Positions 24,591 through 33,237 of a stretch of 64,000 nt of DNA are shown piece by piece. This DNA comes from Clostridium cadaveris (lineage in GTDB: Bacteria > Bacillota > Clostridia > Clostridiales > Clostridiaceae), in NCBI RefSeq assembly GCF_020911725.1, contig NZ_CP076620.1, positions 1,058,501 to 1,122,500 on the forward strand, written 5' to 3'. Numbering within the stretch: position 1 is the stretch's first letter; each line of letters opens with the position of its first letter. The notes beneath the pieces are model-generated. The model was not told the DNA's origin. It did no database searches and saw only the letters and a list, made by a program, of their open reading frames with translations. Both the position numbers and the translations under genes were made by a program.

Positions 24591-25625
24591 TTATCTTAAC
24601 ATTCCATACAAGTTTTTAGGATTTTCTAATATTGGGACAAGAGATTGAGGTACACCTATATTTTCATCCTTGGCAATGTCATACATCAAGCGTAGGATTG
24701 AAAAATCTTCTAAAGCAAAGCCTACTGAATCAAAAATAGTAATTTCATCAGGCTTTCTATCTATAGGTTTTCCAGTCTTAATTATATTCCAAATTTCAGT
24801 TACCTTAAAGTCTTTACTCATATGTTGAATTTCTCCTTCTATACGGCTTTGAGGTTCAAACTCAACATAGACATTTCCCATATGAAGAACTTCTGAATGA
24901 AGTTCGGTTTTTCCAGGACAATCTCCGCCAACACCATTTATATGCATACCTGGTTCAACCATATCAGGGGTAATGATTATAGCATTTTTCTTGTCTGCAG
25001 TAACAGTTGTTATAATATCAACGCCTTTGCATGCCTCTTTTGTACTGTTGCATTTTATTAATTTAAGATTTTTTACATCCTTAAGATTATTCATCAATTT
25101 ATCAGTAGCAGAGGGATCTACATCGTAGCAATAAATTTCTTCTATACCTAATACATGATGAAAACCAAGGGCTTGGAATTCACTTTGACAACCATTTCCG
25201 ATTAGAGCCATTTTTTTTGGATTAGGTTTTGCTAAATATTTTGCAGCCATTACGGAAGTAGCTGCTGTACGGATAGCAGTTGTTAATGTCAATTCACTTA
25301 AAAACAATGGAAATCCAGTTGATACGTCGGCTAAAAGACCAATGCCCATTACCGTTAAAAAGTTATGTTTAGGATTTCCAGGGTGACCATTTACATATTT
25401 AAATGAATAAGTTTTTGAATCACCTATAGGCATTAACTCAAGAACACCTATATCACTGTGGTGTGCTGTCCTTGGAATCTTGTGAAAATCATTCCAACGG
25501 CTGTAATCGTCTTCTAAATATGGGATAAGACGACTTATTACATTTTCTGATCCAACTGATTTTAAATATTTAGTCATGGTTGGTAAATCAATATACCTTG
25601 TTTTTAATGTTTCCAAATTTAACAC
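24591..25625 (-). CDS. Ornithine cyclodeaminase family protein
   Basis: 344 residues. The fold is that of ornithine cyclodeaminase / mu-crystallin: an N-terminal substrate domain (FKYVNGHPGNPKHN, ELTLTTAIRTAATS) followed by a Rossmann domain (MALIGNGCQSEFQALGF). The family converts ornithine to proline plus ammonia using bound NAD. The extra-long C-terminus (GFALEDFSILRLMYD) matches true bacterial OCD rather than the alanine-dehydrogenase branch. AGGTG precedes the ATG on the minus strand. It is a single gene facing the mcrC remnant. Confidence 0.88.
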   Translation of the reverse strand: MLNLETLKTRYIDLPTMTKYLKSVGSENVISRLIPYLEDDYSRWNDFHKIPRTAHHSDIGVLELMPIGDSKTYSFKYVNGHPGNPKHNFLTVMGIGLLADVSTGFPLFLSELTLTTAIRTAATSVMAAKYLAKPNPKKMALIGNGCQSEFQALGFHHVLGIEEIYCYDVDPSATDKLMNNLKDVKNLKLIKCNSTKEACKGVDIITTVTADKKNAIIITPDMVEPGMHINGVGGDCPGKTELHSEVLHMGNVYVEFEPQSRIEGEIQHMSKDFKVTEIWNIIKTGKPIDRKPDEITIFDSVGFALEDFSILRLMYDIAKDENIGVPQSLVPILENPKNLYGMLR

Positions 25626-26074
25626 CTCTCATATAATTTTTAGTGGAAATTGATTATGTAATAGAATAATTAAGAAGATAGACAGAGATGAATTTTTGTA
25701 ATATAAAAGGTTATGTCAAAATATTCACACAATACTTACAATAACAATGTACCAAAACATTGGATTCATGTCAATTAACACTATATGTATAATTTGAACT
25801 TATAGAATTAATTTTTAAATTTTATATTGGAAAATAGCAGTCATAAATATAAAAAAGGCATCAAGTTTTGAAAAGAAATATTAAATGTAGAAATATGATG
25901 TTAAAATTTTTTATAAAACGCAGATTTCATAAGATTTTATCTGAGAAAAGTTAAAAAGGTTAGATTTTAAAATATAGGTAATTATGGTAAAATTAATTAT
26001 GTAAATATTAAAAACGTTTACAATGAAAGAAACAAATTATATAAGAAATTAAATTAACTTTGAGGAGAGGTAAA
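25626..26074. promoter_or_regulatory. Divergent AT-rich intergenic region, possible cre site
   Basis: About 450 bases, very AT-rich, between ornithine cyclodeaminase (minus) and the YitT gene (plus). The only motif I can point to is AAAAACGTTTACAA at 26010-26023, which read on the minus strand matches the CcpA cre consensus with one mismatch. No gene or riboswitch seen. Confidence 0.3.
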
Positions 26075-26965
26075 ATGGGGGAAAATATAAAAGCTTTTAT
26101 CAAAGATTTACCAATATTAACATTTGGTATGTTTATTGGAGCAATAGCCGTACATTTCTTTTTGATTCCAAGTAAATTAATTATTGGGTCTATTACGGGG
26201 TTATCAATAGTAATTAATTTACTTACATCAATATCATTGCCAGTATTAATTTTTATTATAAATGCATTTTTGTTGGTATTGGCTTACTTTATTATTGGAA
26301 AAGAATTTGGCGTTAAAACTGTGTATTCAGCGTTGATTTTGTCACCTATGATTGCTATATTGGAAAAAATATATCCAATTGAACAATCATTAATGCAGGA
26401 TCAGTGGTTAGATCTTTTGTGCTTTGTGTTGATTTTGAGTTTTTCACAAACAATTTTGTTTAGACATAATGCATCAACTGGAGGCTTAGATATTATAGCT
26501 AAGATTGTAAATAAATATTTTCATATTGATTTAGGAACGTCAGTTTCTATTGCAGGAGGACTTATTTGTTGTACTGCAATTTTTGTGTATGATATAAGAT
26601 CAGTAATTATAGGATTAATTGGAACTTATCTTAACGGAATAATATTGGATCACTTTATGATAGGATTCAATTCTAGAAAAAGGGTATGTGTTATTTCGAA
26701 AGATTACCAGCTGATTCGTAATTTTATAATAGAAGATATGCATCGTGGTGCAACGCTATATCCAATTAAAGGTGGGCTAGAATATGAGGACAAATTTGAA
26801 ATTGAAAGTTTAATGACACGAGAAGAATTTTCTTATCTTATGGAATTTATTAAAAAAGAGAAAATTGATGCATTTATTACGGCAGGAACAGTTAGTGAAA
26901 TCTATGGGAATTTTGGCATGAAAGGAATTAAAGGCAAACCTAAAGTATTATTAGAAAACAAATAA
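26075..26965 (+). CDS. YitT family membrane protein (DUF161 + DUF2179)
   Basis: 296 residues. Five or six hydrophobic segments occupy about 1-195, with the DUF161 hallmarks IPSKLIIGSITGLSIVI, FRHNASTGGLDIIAKIVN and the repeated GxxxG helices. The C-terminal soluble DUF2179 domain follows (RGATLYPIKGGLEYEDKF, TREEFSYLMEFIKKEKIDAFI). These proteins are numerous in Firmicutes and of unsettled function, with transport suspected. ATG 26075 has GAGGAGAGG upstream; an earlier in-frame TTG at 26060 lies in the ribosome site. Single gene. Confidence 0.88.
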   Translation: MGENIKAFIKDLPILTFGMFIGAIAVHFFLIPSKLIIGSITGLSIVINLLTSISLPVLIFIINAFLLVLAYFIIGKEFGVKTVYSALILSPMIAILEKIYPIEQSLMQDQWLDLLCFVLILSFSQTILFRHNASTGGLDIIAKIVNKYFHIDLGTSVSIAGGLICCTAIFVYDIRSVIIGLIGTYLNGIILDHFMIGFNSRKRVCVISKDYQLIRNFIIEDMHRGATLYPIKGGLEYEDKFEIESLMTREEFSYLMEFIKKEKIDAFITAGTVSEIYGNFGMKGIKGKPKVLLENK

Positions 26966-27046
26966 AAATAACTACTAGCTTTGTAATGAAAATCTTTTTA
27001 GTATCTTAGTTCATATCATTACAGCGTATTAATAGTTAAAAGATAC

Positions 27047-27079
27047 AAACTCCGAAGCAATGCTTCAGAGTTTGTTTGC
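27047..27079. terminator. Bidirectional terminator between YitT and the NEAT-LRR gene
   Basis: CAAACTCCGAAGCA pairs with TGCTTCAGAGTTTG (one mismatch), with T-rich sequence on the plus side. It separates two converging genes. Confidence 0.8.
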
Positions 27080-27087
27080 TATTATTC

Positions 27088-29832
27088 CTAAACTTCTTTT
27101 CTGCTTTTTTTTCTTATAATGAAAGCCAACATTCCAGCAGAGGCTGTAAGGATAGAAGCCCATACTCCAATATTAGTGAAATCCCCTGTCTTTGGAGTTG
27201 TGACAACTTCATTAGTATATTGTCCAATTACAGGTTTAGTAGAAACTTCATTTTTGGTATTAGTACTCTCAGGTGATGCTAAGGAAGAGTTTATATTTCC
27301 ATCAGTAGGAGTTTCAGATGGATTTGTACCTGGAGTTTCAGGTTTTTGAATTTGATTCACTGTTATTTCGTTAGAAACTATAGAATACTTGTATTGTTTA
27401 TCTCCATAAGTTGAAGGATATATGCTCTTTACAATGCGGTATGTTCCATTTTCATTAACTTTAAAACTTCCTGAAAGTTCATCTGCTTTATCTGATGAAA
27501 TATTTTCAGAAACAGTTGTGAATATACCATCATCATTTTTTCTTTGAAGTTCTGTTTTAATGTCCCAATCATATCCTTTATCATTCATAATGGTTACTAT
27601 ATCTGTGTTCTCTAATCCTTGAGATGCAAGCATATTCTTATATTCCTTAATACTAGTGATTTCTTTATCCATATTAGAAACTGTAGAATTGTACCATAGG
27701 AGTAAATCAAGCATTCCAAATTCTTGTGACCACTTTAATTTCTGATTTTTGTCCACATTTAATGATAAGGCTGTTACTGATTTTTGAGGGAATATTTTGG
27801 CATCTCCCACTAATTTTCTAAGGAAACTGTCAACTTTATTAATATTATTCATTTGTAAATCTAATGTTCTAAGCTTAATATTATCAGGAAGAATATCTGT
27901 GTTAAATGATGTCAAATCATTATCATAAAGTCTCAATTCTTCCAATTGTGTGTTATTTACAAAGGCTGCTTTCTCTATTTTTGAAATTCTATTAGAATCT
28001 AATCCTAAATGCTTAAGGTTTTTTAGGTTTTTGAAAGATTCTGCATTGATTTCTGATATCCTATTTTTAGTAATAGATATCCTTTCTAATTTTATCAGAT
28101 TTTCAATTCCATCTGGTATTTTTGAAAGAAAGTTATTATCTAAAAATATCATTTTAAGTGAAGATAATGATTTAAGAGCAGAAGATGGTATTTCTTTAAG
28201 CTTATTGCCTGAAAAAGATAGACTAGTAAGATTATTTAATCCATAAAAAGCATTTTTATCAATTGACTCTATTGAATTTTCACCTAAATCAATTTCAACT
28301 GCTGAACTTAATCCAGTAAAATCTTTGTTATCAATAGCTGTAAGTTTATTTGTAGATAGTGCAACATAAGAAATTTTGTTGTTATTAAGGAAAAAGTTTT
28401 CGGGAATATCTGTAATATGATTAGCTTGAGCATAGAAATTTTCTAAATTAGTCATATTATCTAAAAGTCCTTTTGGAAGCACCTTTATGTTATTTCGAGA
28501 TATATCAAGAGTTGTCAATTTGTCAGATAAATCTTTTAACATACTGATATCAGTTAATTTATAACTACTTAAATCTAATTCACCAGAAATAGCTTGTAGT
28601 TCTGCTTTACTGATTTTTTTATCACCATCTAAGTCAAAACCTTTCTTAACTAATACCTGTTCTAAAAGTGCAGAATCGGTAGGGGTATTCTTATTGTCTA
28701 TGTCATATTTATATCCAGTCCATCCTTTTTCTATATTGCTACCAAAAGTCATATCTAGTTTTGTATATTTTTCATATTTACCTATATCTGTGATTTGACC
28801 ACCCATCATAGTTACTAGTACAGCTCCCTTATGCATTTTAGAAAGATTCTTAATAGGAATCGTAAATTCTTGGAGCTTGAAGGTTCCGTCATTATCAGGT
28901 TCTCCAATTTTTTTCTGTTCAGATTTTGGATATTGACCATTAGATTCAATACTAAAATCTAACAGGAATTTTGCTAGACCAGTGTTCAGCATAGAAATCT
29001 TCATTTCTCCGTTTTTTACAGTAAGTTTTACTTTAGGATCAAATGCTCCTTGCAGCATAGAGGAACTGTCTTTACCTTCAACATTTGCTCTAAAGCTTAG
29101 AGTATATTCACCATTTTCCAACTTTTCAGGATCTAATTGAGTGTTTTCAAAAGTATTGATTGCATTTTGCAATGCTTCTACTGCGTTATTGAGTTCTGAT
29201 TGTGTTTTGGCAGTATCTCTGACTTTTTCAGCTTCTTGAATTGCAATCTGTAAAGTTTTGAATGCTTTATATGTTTTAGTACCTTGTTTAATTAGTTTTG
29301 CATTATCAATTTTCTGATTTAAGGAATCTTTGTTTAATATCTGTACACCATCAGAAGTATCTCCAATATCTTTCTGAGAAACAAGTTTATATGTTTTGCC
29401 ATTCTTTGAAAAATGTATTTCTTTATTCTTATATCCTTTTGCTTTTATAAGAATGGTATTGTCACCCTCAACAAATGCGCCGTCTTTGATTCTTAAACCA
29501 TATGGAGAAATTTCAAATATTAATTTGCTATTTTCCTCATTTATATCTTTTTTATATTTTGTTCCATTAACTAAAACCTCATCTATACTATTAGCATACT
29601 TAGAGTCATTGGAATTGTCTGAATATTTATCGATATTTGGGAAATCTAATCCCTGTGCCCAATCACTACCATTCCATTTTAATTCTGATACTTGTGTACC
29701 AGTTAGCAATGTTTTAAAAGTTGCCCTGATTTCTCGTGTTGTATTTTCCAATGCCAAAACAGGAGCAGCAGTTTGTGTGAAAATGAACGCTGCTGATAGC
29801 ACCAAAGGTGTAACTTTTTTTAGTTTTTTCAT
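27088..29832 (-). CDS. Sortase-anchored NEAT + leucine-rich-repeat surface protein (IlsA-like)
   Basis: 914 residues. Signal peptide 1-27 (VTPLVLSAAFIFTQTAAPVLA); an N-terminal region; a helical FIVAR-like stretch (about 170-230); a NEAT domain (about 238-375, with YTLSFRANVEGKDSSSML and LSKMHKGAVLVTMMGGQ); an EF-hand-like loop DLDGDKKISKAEL near 400; then about ten leucine-rich repeats (about 425-650, LTTLDISRNNIKVLPKGLL and similar); an Ig-like region; a Pro/Ser/Thr spacer; and sorting signal TPKTG at 879-883 with hydrophobic tail and RKKSRKE. NEAT domains bind haem, and the NEAT-LRR pairing is that of Bacillus cereus IlsA, a haem/ferritin capture protein, but anchored by sortase instead of SLH domains. 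A perfect dyad at its promoter suggests metal or haem control. Confidence 0.88.
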   Translation of the reverse strand: MKKLKKVTPLVLSAAFIFTQTAAPVLALENTTREIRATFKTLLTGTQVSELKWNGSDWAQGLDFPNIDKYSDNSNDSKYANSIDEVLVNGTKYKKDINEENSKLIFEISPYGLRIKDGAFVEGDNTILIKAKGYKNKEIHFSKNGKTYKLVSQKDIGDTSDGVQILNKDSLNQKIDNAKLIKQGTKTYKAFKTLQIAIQEAEKVRDTAKTQSELNNAVEALQNAINTFENTQLDPEKLENGEYTLSFRANVEGKDSSSMLQGAFDPKVKLTVKNGEMKISMLNTGLAKFLLDFSIESNGQYPKSEQKKIGEPDNDGTFKLQEFTIPIKNLSKMHKGAVLVTMMGGQITDIGKYEKYTKLDMTFGSNIEKGWTGYKYDIDNKNTPTDSALLEQVLVKKGFDLDGDKKISKAELQAISGELDLSSYKLTDISMLKDLSDKLTTLDISRNNIKVLPKGLLDNMTNLENFYAQANHITDIPENFFLNNNKISYVALSTNKLTAIDNKDFTGLSSAVEIDLGENSIESIDKNAFYGLNNLTSLSFSGNKLKEIPSSALKSLSSLKMIFLDNNFLSKIPDGIENLIKLERISITKNRISEINAESFKNLKNLKHLGLDSNRISKIEKAAFVNNTQLEELRLYDNDLTSFNTDILPDNIKLRTLDLQMNNINKVDSFLRKLVGDAKIFPQKSVTALSLNVDKNQKLKWSQEFGMLDLLLWYNSTVSNMDKEITSIKEYKNMLASQGLENTDIVTIMNDKGYDWDIKTELQRKNDDGIFTTVSENISSDKADELSGSFKVNENGTYRIVKSIYPSTYGDKQYKYSIVSNEITVNQIQKPETPGTNPSETPTDGNINSSLASPESTNTKNEVSTKPVIGQYTNEVVTTPKTGDFTNIGVWASILTASAGMLAFIIRKKSRKEV

Positions 29833-29851
29833 GAATTCATACCTCCTATTT

Positions 29852-29913
29852 CAAGTTAGTTATAACTAACTTGTTTTCTTTTTTAGATTATATTTCCAAT
29901 AGTATTTTGTCAA
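29852..29913 (-). promoter_or_regulatory. Promoter and operator of the NEAT-LRR gene
   Basis: On the minus strand, TTGACA (29913-29908) and TATAAT (29892-29887), a 15-base spacer (TAATCT gives 17), precede a 22-bp perfect palindrome at 29852-29873 with core AGTTAG-N6-CTAACT. The palindrome lies at or just past the transcription start, where a repressor would block. Three more copies of the dyad lie at 30048-30065, 30104-30121 and 30216-30233. Confidence 0.75.
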
Positions 29914-30012
29914 GCTATTTATAGAGAATTTAAGTTTTAACTAAATTATTATCACAATTATTAATATAAAGAAGGATATTTCTATTTATAATTATAAAAT
30001 TTAAAAATATAT

Positions 30013-30065
30013 TTGACAACTAATGCACAACATGGTATATTACAATTAGTTAGCTAATACTAACT
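30013..30065 (+). promoter_or_regulatory. Promoter and operator for the DUF2325-flavodoxin side
   Basis: TTGACA (30013-30018), 17 bases, TATATT (30036-30041), then AGTTAG-CTAATA-CTAACT at 30048-30065, covering the expected start site. The direction is towards the DUF2325 gene. Confidence 0.7.
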
Positions 30066-30103
30066 GAGTTATGTGGATGATATCCACTTTTATTTAACAG
30101 AAT

Positions 30104-30121
30104 AAGTTAGTTTAAGCTAAC
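30104..30121 (+). promoter_or_regulatory. Third operator dyad
   Basis: AGTTAG-TTTAAG-CTAACT with an extra A/T pair on each side. Same arms and spacing as the other three. Confidence 0.7.
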
Positions 30122-30215
30122 TTGTAAAGTGACGACTTTAGAAATTGACTAGTTTTTAATATACAATATATTTTAAAGCGGTAAAGTGTTGTTACCGTTT
30201 ATATTTCAAAATATG

Positions 30216-30233
30216 AGTTAGTTAAGCCTAACT
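30216..30233 (+). promoter_or_regulatory. Fourth operator dyad
   Basis: AGTTAG-TTAAGC-CTAACT flanked by G and C, ending about 16 bases before the DUF2325 start and overlapping the approach to its ribosome site. Confidence 0.7.
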
Positions 30234-30249
30234 CGAAGGAAGGTGTAGG

Positions 30250-30531
30250 ATGAGTGTTGTAATTATAGGTGGTAATGAGCGAATGGCTTGCCAGTATGAA
30301 ACGATTTGCAAAAATTATGGATGCAAAGCAAAGGTATATGCAAAGGAAAATGGTTCTATTAAAAAGAAACTTGGTCGACCTGATTTGATGGTGCTTTTTA
30401 CGAATACAGTGTCTCATAAAATGGTAATTAGTGCAATGCAAGAAGCAAAGAAAAATGGAATTACTATTGCTCGTATACATAGTAGTTCTGCTACAGCATT
30501 GAATAATGCATTAAAAGAGCATTGCAGATAA
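30250..30531 (+). CDS. DUF2325 domain protein
   Basis: 93 residues, essentially one DUF2325 domain: MSVVIIGGNERMACQYETIC, KVYAKENGSIKKKLGRPDLMVLFTNTVSHKM, then GITIARIHSSSATAL. The N-terminal beta strand with Gly-Gly looks Rossmann-like, and the family is uncharacterised. The start follows GAAGGAAGG. It lies behind three copies of the AGTTAG-N6-CTAACT dyad and 119 bases before a flavodoxin, divergent from the haem-type NEAT protein, so an iron- or haem-linked role is plausible but inferred only from position. Confidence 0.85.
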   Translation: MSVVIIGGNERMACQYETICKNYGCKAKVYAKENGSIKKKLGRPDLMVLFTNTVSHKMVISAMQEAKKNGITIARIHSSSATALNNALKEHCR

Positions 30532-30650
30532 AGAAGTTAGTATAGATTAAAGACTATATAAAATAGTATCTTTATTAAAAAAATAAGATTGTTCTAAGCA
30601 GCTTAAAGTAGCTGTTTGAAATAAAAATAATATGAAAAGAGGTTATATAA

Positions 30651-31076
30651 ATGAGTAATATTGCAGTTGTATATTGGAGTGGTACTGGAAATACAAAGAT
30701 TATGGCGGATTGTGTTGCTAATGGAGCAAAAGAAGCTGGTGCGGAAGTTACAGTATATACTTCAGCAGAATTTTCAGCCGATTTGATGAATAAATTTGAT
30801 GCTATTGCTTTTGGATGCCCATCTATGGGAGCAGAACAATTAGAGGAAAGTGAGTTTGAACCTATGTTTTCATCTTGTGAATCTAAGCTTGGAGGAAAGA
30901 AAATAGCTTTATTTGGTTCTTATGGATGGGGAACTGGAGAATGGATGCAAAGCTGGCAAGAAAATTGTGAGGATAAGGGTGCAAACCTTGTTTGTGAAAG
31001 TGTTATTTGTAATGAAACACCAGATGATGAAGCTCAAAAAGCTTGCTATGATTTAGGTAAAGCATTAGCAGTTTAA
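30651..31076 (+). CDS. Flavodoxin
   Basis: 141 residues, a short-chain flavodoxin. The FMN phosphate loop WSGTGNTKIMAD follows the first strand; GCPSMGAEQLEE and GSYGWGTGEWMQ are the isoalloxazine loops, the latter with the flanking aromatic residues. It carries low-potential electrons and typically replaces ferredoxin under iron limitation. That fits its place downstream of the shared dyads and next to a NEAT protein. No terminator lies between it and the DUF2325 gene, so the two may be co-transcribed. Confidence 0.93.
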   Translation: MSNIAVVYWSGTGNTKIMADCVANGAKEAGAEVTVYTSAEFSADLMNKFDAIAFGCPSMGAEQLEESEFEPMFSSCESKLGGKKIALFGSYGWGTGEWMQSWQENCEDKGANLVCESVICNETPDDEAQKACYDLGKALAV

Positions 31077-31173
31077 ATGAATTAAATATAGGATATGATA
31101 TCATAATGATAAGGGATTAAGTTTGATGAATATATAAAAATTTTATAATTGTTTATATATTTAAAAAAATAAA

Positions 31174-31202
31174 TTGACAAACATTAACTATATTGATATT
31201 AT
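31174..31202 (+). promoter_or_regulatory. Sigma-A promoter for the lysine-riboswitch transcript
   Basis: TTGACA (31174-31179), exactly 17 bases, TATTAT (31197-31202), about 38 bases before the riboswitch aptamer. Confidence 0.8.
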
Positions 31203-31239
31203 AAGAATATAAAATTGAATATATACCTCACTTTGCTGT

Positions 31240-31415
31240 GAGGTAGAGGCGCGAAATCTAACAGTCTTTAGCAGAGCTAGAGAGAGCTATGAAGCTATAG
31301 AGAAGGGGATTTTGCCGAAGTTTGTAATATATCTCAGTATTACTTGCTGGGTCTACAGTTAAGAACTGTAGGACTGTCTTAATAAGCTACCCGGTTTATT
31401 AAGTTGCGCTATCTC
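31240..31415 (+). promoter_or_regulatory. Lysine riboswitch (L box)
   Basis: The aptamer core follows the L-box pattern: GAGGTAGAGGCGCGAA at the 5' side of P1, GAAGGGGATTTTGCCGAAG in the middle, TTGCTGGGTC and GACTGTC further on, and GCGCTATCTC closing P1. Lysine binding would favour the downstream terminator hairpins and shut off the ABC transporter genes that follow. This assigns lysine as the probable substrate of that transporter. Confidence 0.92.
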
Positions 31416-31450
31416 AAATGGGAAAGATGAGGGAAATTAGTATGAAATTT

Positions 31451-31480
31451 AAGCTAAACCCTACAGGTTTAGCTTTTTTG
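31451..31480 (+). terminator. Riboswitch expression-platform terminator 1
   Basis: AAGCTAAACC (31451-31460), loop CTACA, GGTTTAGCTT (31466-31475), TTTT: a perfect 10-bp stem directly after the L box. Confidence 0.9.
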
Positions 31481-31514
31481 TATTTATAATCTCATCAAAA
31501 GATTTAAGATAGTG

Positions 31515-31537
31515 CCAACCCTAGAGGTTGGTTTTTT
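31515..31537 (+). terminator. Second, shorter terminator before the binding-protein gene
   Basis: CCAACC, loop CTAGA, GGTTGG, TTTTTT. It repeats the loop architecture of terminator 1 (CCCTAnAGG) about 60 bases later. Confidence 0.65.
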
Positions 31538-31562
31538 ATTACAAAAAAAGGAGAGGATAAAT

Positions 31563-32381
31563 ATGAAAAAGGGGTTATTATCATTAATTTTAGCTGTAGC
31601 AACAGCAGCAGTTACATTTACAGGATGTGGTGCAAAGGAGTCATCAGAAAATGTTTTTAAAGTAGGAATGGAGGCAGGATATGCACCTTTTAACTGGACT
31701 CAATTAGATGATTCAAATGGAGCAGTAAAAATAGATGGAAGTGCAGAATATGCAGGTGGATATGATGTGGAAATAGCAAAAAAAATAGCTGATTCATTAG
31801 GTAAAAAATTAGTTATAGTTAAAACTGAATGGGATGGCTTAGGACCAGCATTAACATCAGGGAAAATAGATGCTATTATTGCAGGGATGTCACCAACGGC
31901 AGAACGTAAAGAAACATTAGATTTCACAGATATATATTATAAATCAGATTTAGTTATGCTTGTTAAAAAAGGCGGAGCATATGAGAATTCAAATACATTA
32001 AAGGATTTTTCGGGGGCTAAAATAACAGCTCAATTAAATACTTTCCATTATTCCGTAATAGATCAAATACCATCAGTTAATAAGCAAACTGCTATGGACA
32101 ACTTCCCAGCTATGAGAGTGGCATTGGAATCTGGAGTAATAGATGGATATGTTACAGAGAGACCAGAAGCATTAAGTGCCCAAATGGCAAATGAAAAATT
32201 TAAGATGGTAGAATTCAAAGATGGATTTACTACATCAGAAGAAGATACAGCTATAGCAGTTGGAGTAGCAAAGGGAAGTGAATTGAAGGATAAGATCAAT
32301 GAAATTCTAAAGGGAATATCACAAGAAGATAGATTGAAGATTATGGATGAGGCTATTAAGAATCAACCAGCAGCTCAATAG
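31563..32381 (+). CDS. Amino-acid ABC transporter substrate-binding lipoprotein (probably lysine)
   Basis: 272 residues from ATG 31563, which follows AAAGGAGAGG; an earlier in-frame start at 31512 lies within the riboswitch leader and is not used. Lipobox FTGC gives a membrane-anchored binding protein. The bacterial extracellular solute-binding family 3 fold is clear: FKVGMEAGYAPFNW, GYDVEIAKKIADSLGK, IIAGMSPTAERKETLDFTDIYY, and a second lobe with IDGYVTERPEA. Family 3 proteins bind polar or basic amino acids. The L box upstream points to lysine. First gene of a three-gene importer operon. Confidence 0.93.
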   Translation: MKKGLLSLILAVATAAVTFTGCGAKESSENVFKVGMEAGYAPFNWTQLDDSNGAVKIDGSAEYAGGYDVEIAKKIADSLGKKLVIVKTEWDGLGPALTSGKIDAIIAGMSPTAERKETLDFTDIYYKSDLVMLVKKGGAYENSNTLKDFSGAKITAQLNTFHYSVIDQIPSVNKQTAMDNFPAMRVALESGVIDGYVTERPEALSAQMANEKFKMVEFKDGFTTSEEDTAIAVGVAKGSELKDKINEILKGISQEDRLKIMDEAIKNQPAAQ

Positions 32382-32448
32382 TTAAATGTATAGAACATTA
32401 TGGAGAGTGTATATTATATGATTTAAATATTTTAAGGAGAGTTTTGTT

Positions 32449-33225
32449 ATGAGTCTAGAATGGGTAATAAATATATTGAAAAATAACTGGCCAATGTTCT
32501 TGCGTGGAGCTGGAATGACTTTATTAATTTCTATAATAGGGACATTGATAGGAACATTGATAGGACTTATAGTTGGAGTTGTAAGGACTATTCCAGTTCC
32601 AGAAAGAGGAGCTAAAAGATCAGTTTTAAAGATAGTAAATACACTTTTATCGATTTATATAGAGTTTTTCCGCGGTACTCCTATGATAGTACAAGCTATG
32701 GTTATTTATTATGGATCTGCAGCAGCTTTTGGAATAGACATAGATAGAGTTTTAGCAGGATTATTTATAGTATCGATAAATACAGGTGCCTACATGTCTG
32801 AAATAGTGAGAGGTGGAATTATTTCTATAGATAAGGGCCAATTTGAGGCAGCGGAAGCTATAGGAATGAATCATTTTCAGACTATGACAAACGTAGTTTT
32901 GCCACAGGTTATTAGAAATATTTTACCAGCAACAGGAAATGAATTCGTTATTAATATAAAAGATACCTCTGTCTTAAATGTTATATCTGTATCGGAACTA
33001 TATTTCCAGACAAAGACTATATCCGGAAATAATTTTAGATATTTCGAATCATTCTTTATAACATGCATAATTTACTTTATTATGACATTTACAGTTACGA
33101 GAATATTAAGAGCAATAGAAAAGAAGCTTGATGGACCAGAAAACTATATTATGGCAGGAAATCAAATGCAAGTTGAAACACCAGAAGAGATTGCTAAAAA
33201 ATCTGCTGAAAATGTGGTGGCTTAA
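32449..33225 (+). CDS. Amino-acid ABC transporter permease
   Basis: 258 residues, HisM/GlnP-type permease with about five membrane helices. The EAA-loop motif EAAEAIGMNHFQTMTNVVLPQ, where the ATPase docks, is well conserved, as is the family segment FFRGTPMIVQAM. It homodimerises to form the channel of the lysine-type importer encoded with its neighbours. AAGGAGAG precedes the ATG. The C-terminal ~25 residues are a soluble tail. Confidence 0.94.
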   Translation: MSLEWVINILKNNWPMFLRGAGMTLLISIIGTLIGTLIGLIVGVVRTIPVPERGAKRSVLKIVNTLLSIYIEFFRGTPMIVQAMVIYYGSAAAFGIDIDRVLAGLFIVSINTGAYMSEIVRGGIISIDKGQFEAAEAIGMNHFQTMTNVVLPQVIRNILPATGNEFVINIKDTSVLNVISVSELYFQTKTISGNNFRYFESFFITCIIYFIMTFTVTRILRAIEKKLDGPENYIMAGNQMQVETPEEIAKKSAENVVA

Positions 33226-33237
33226 GGAGGAATAAAT

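Noticed and set aside
25626-26059. Small gene between ornithine cyclodeaminase and YitT
   Set aside because: No frame longer than a few dozen codons with a ribosome site on either strand; composition is very AT-rich and non-coding in look.
29396-29869. 157-codon plus-strand frame opposite the NEAT-LRR gene
   Set aside because: Low-complexity Phe/Leu/Ser composition typical of an antisense shadow of an AT-rich gene; it also covers the palindrome and promoter.
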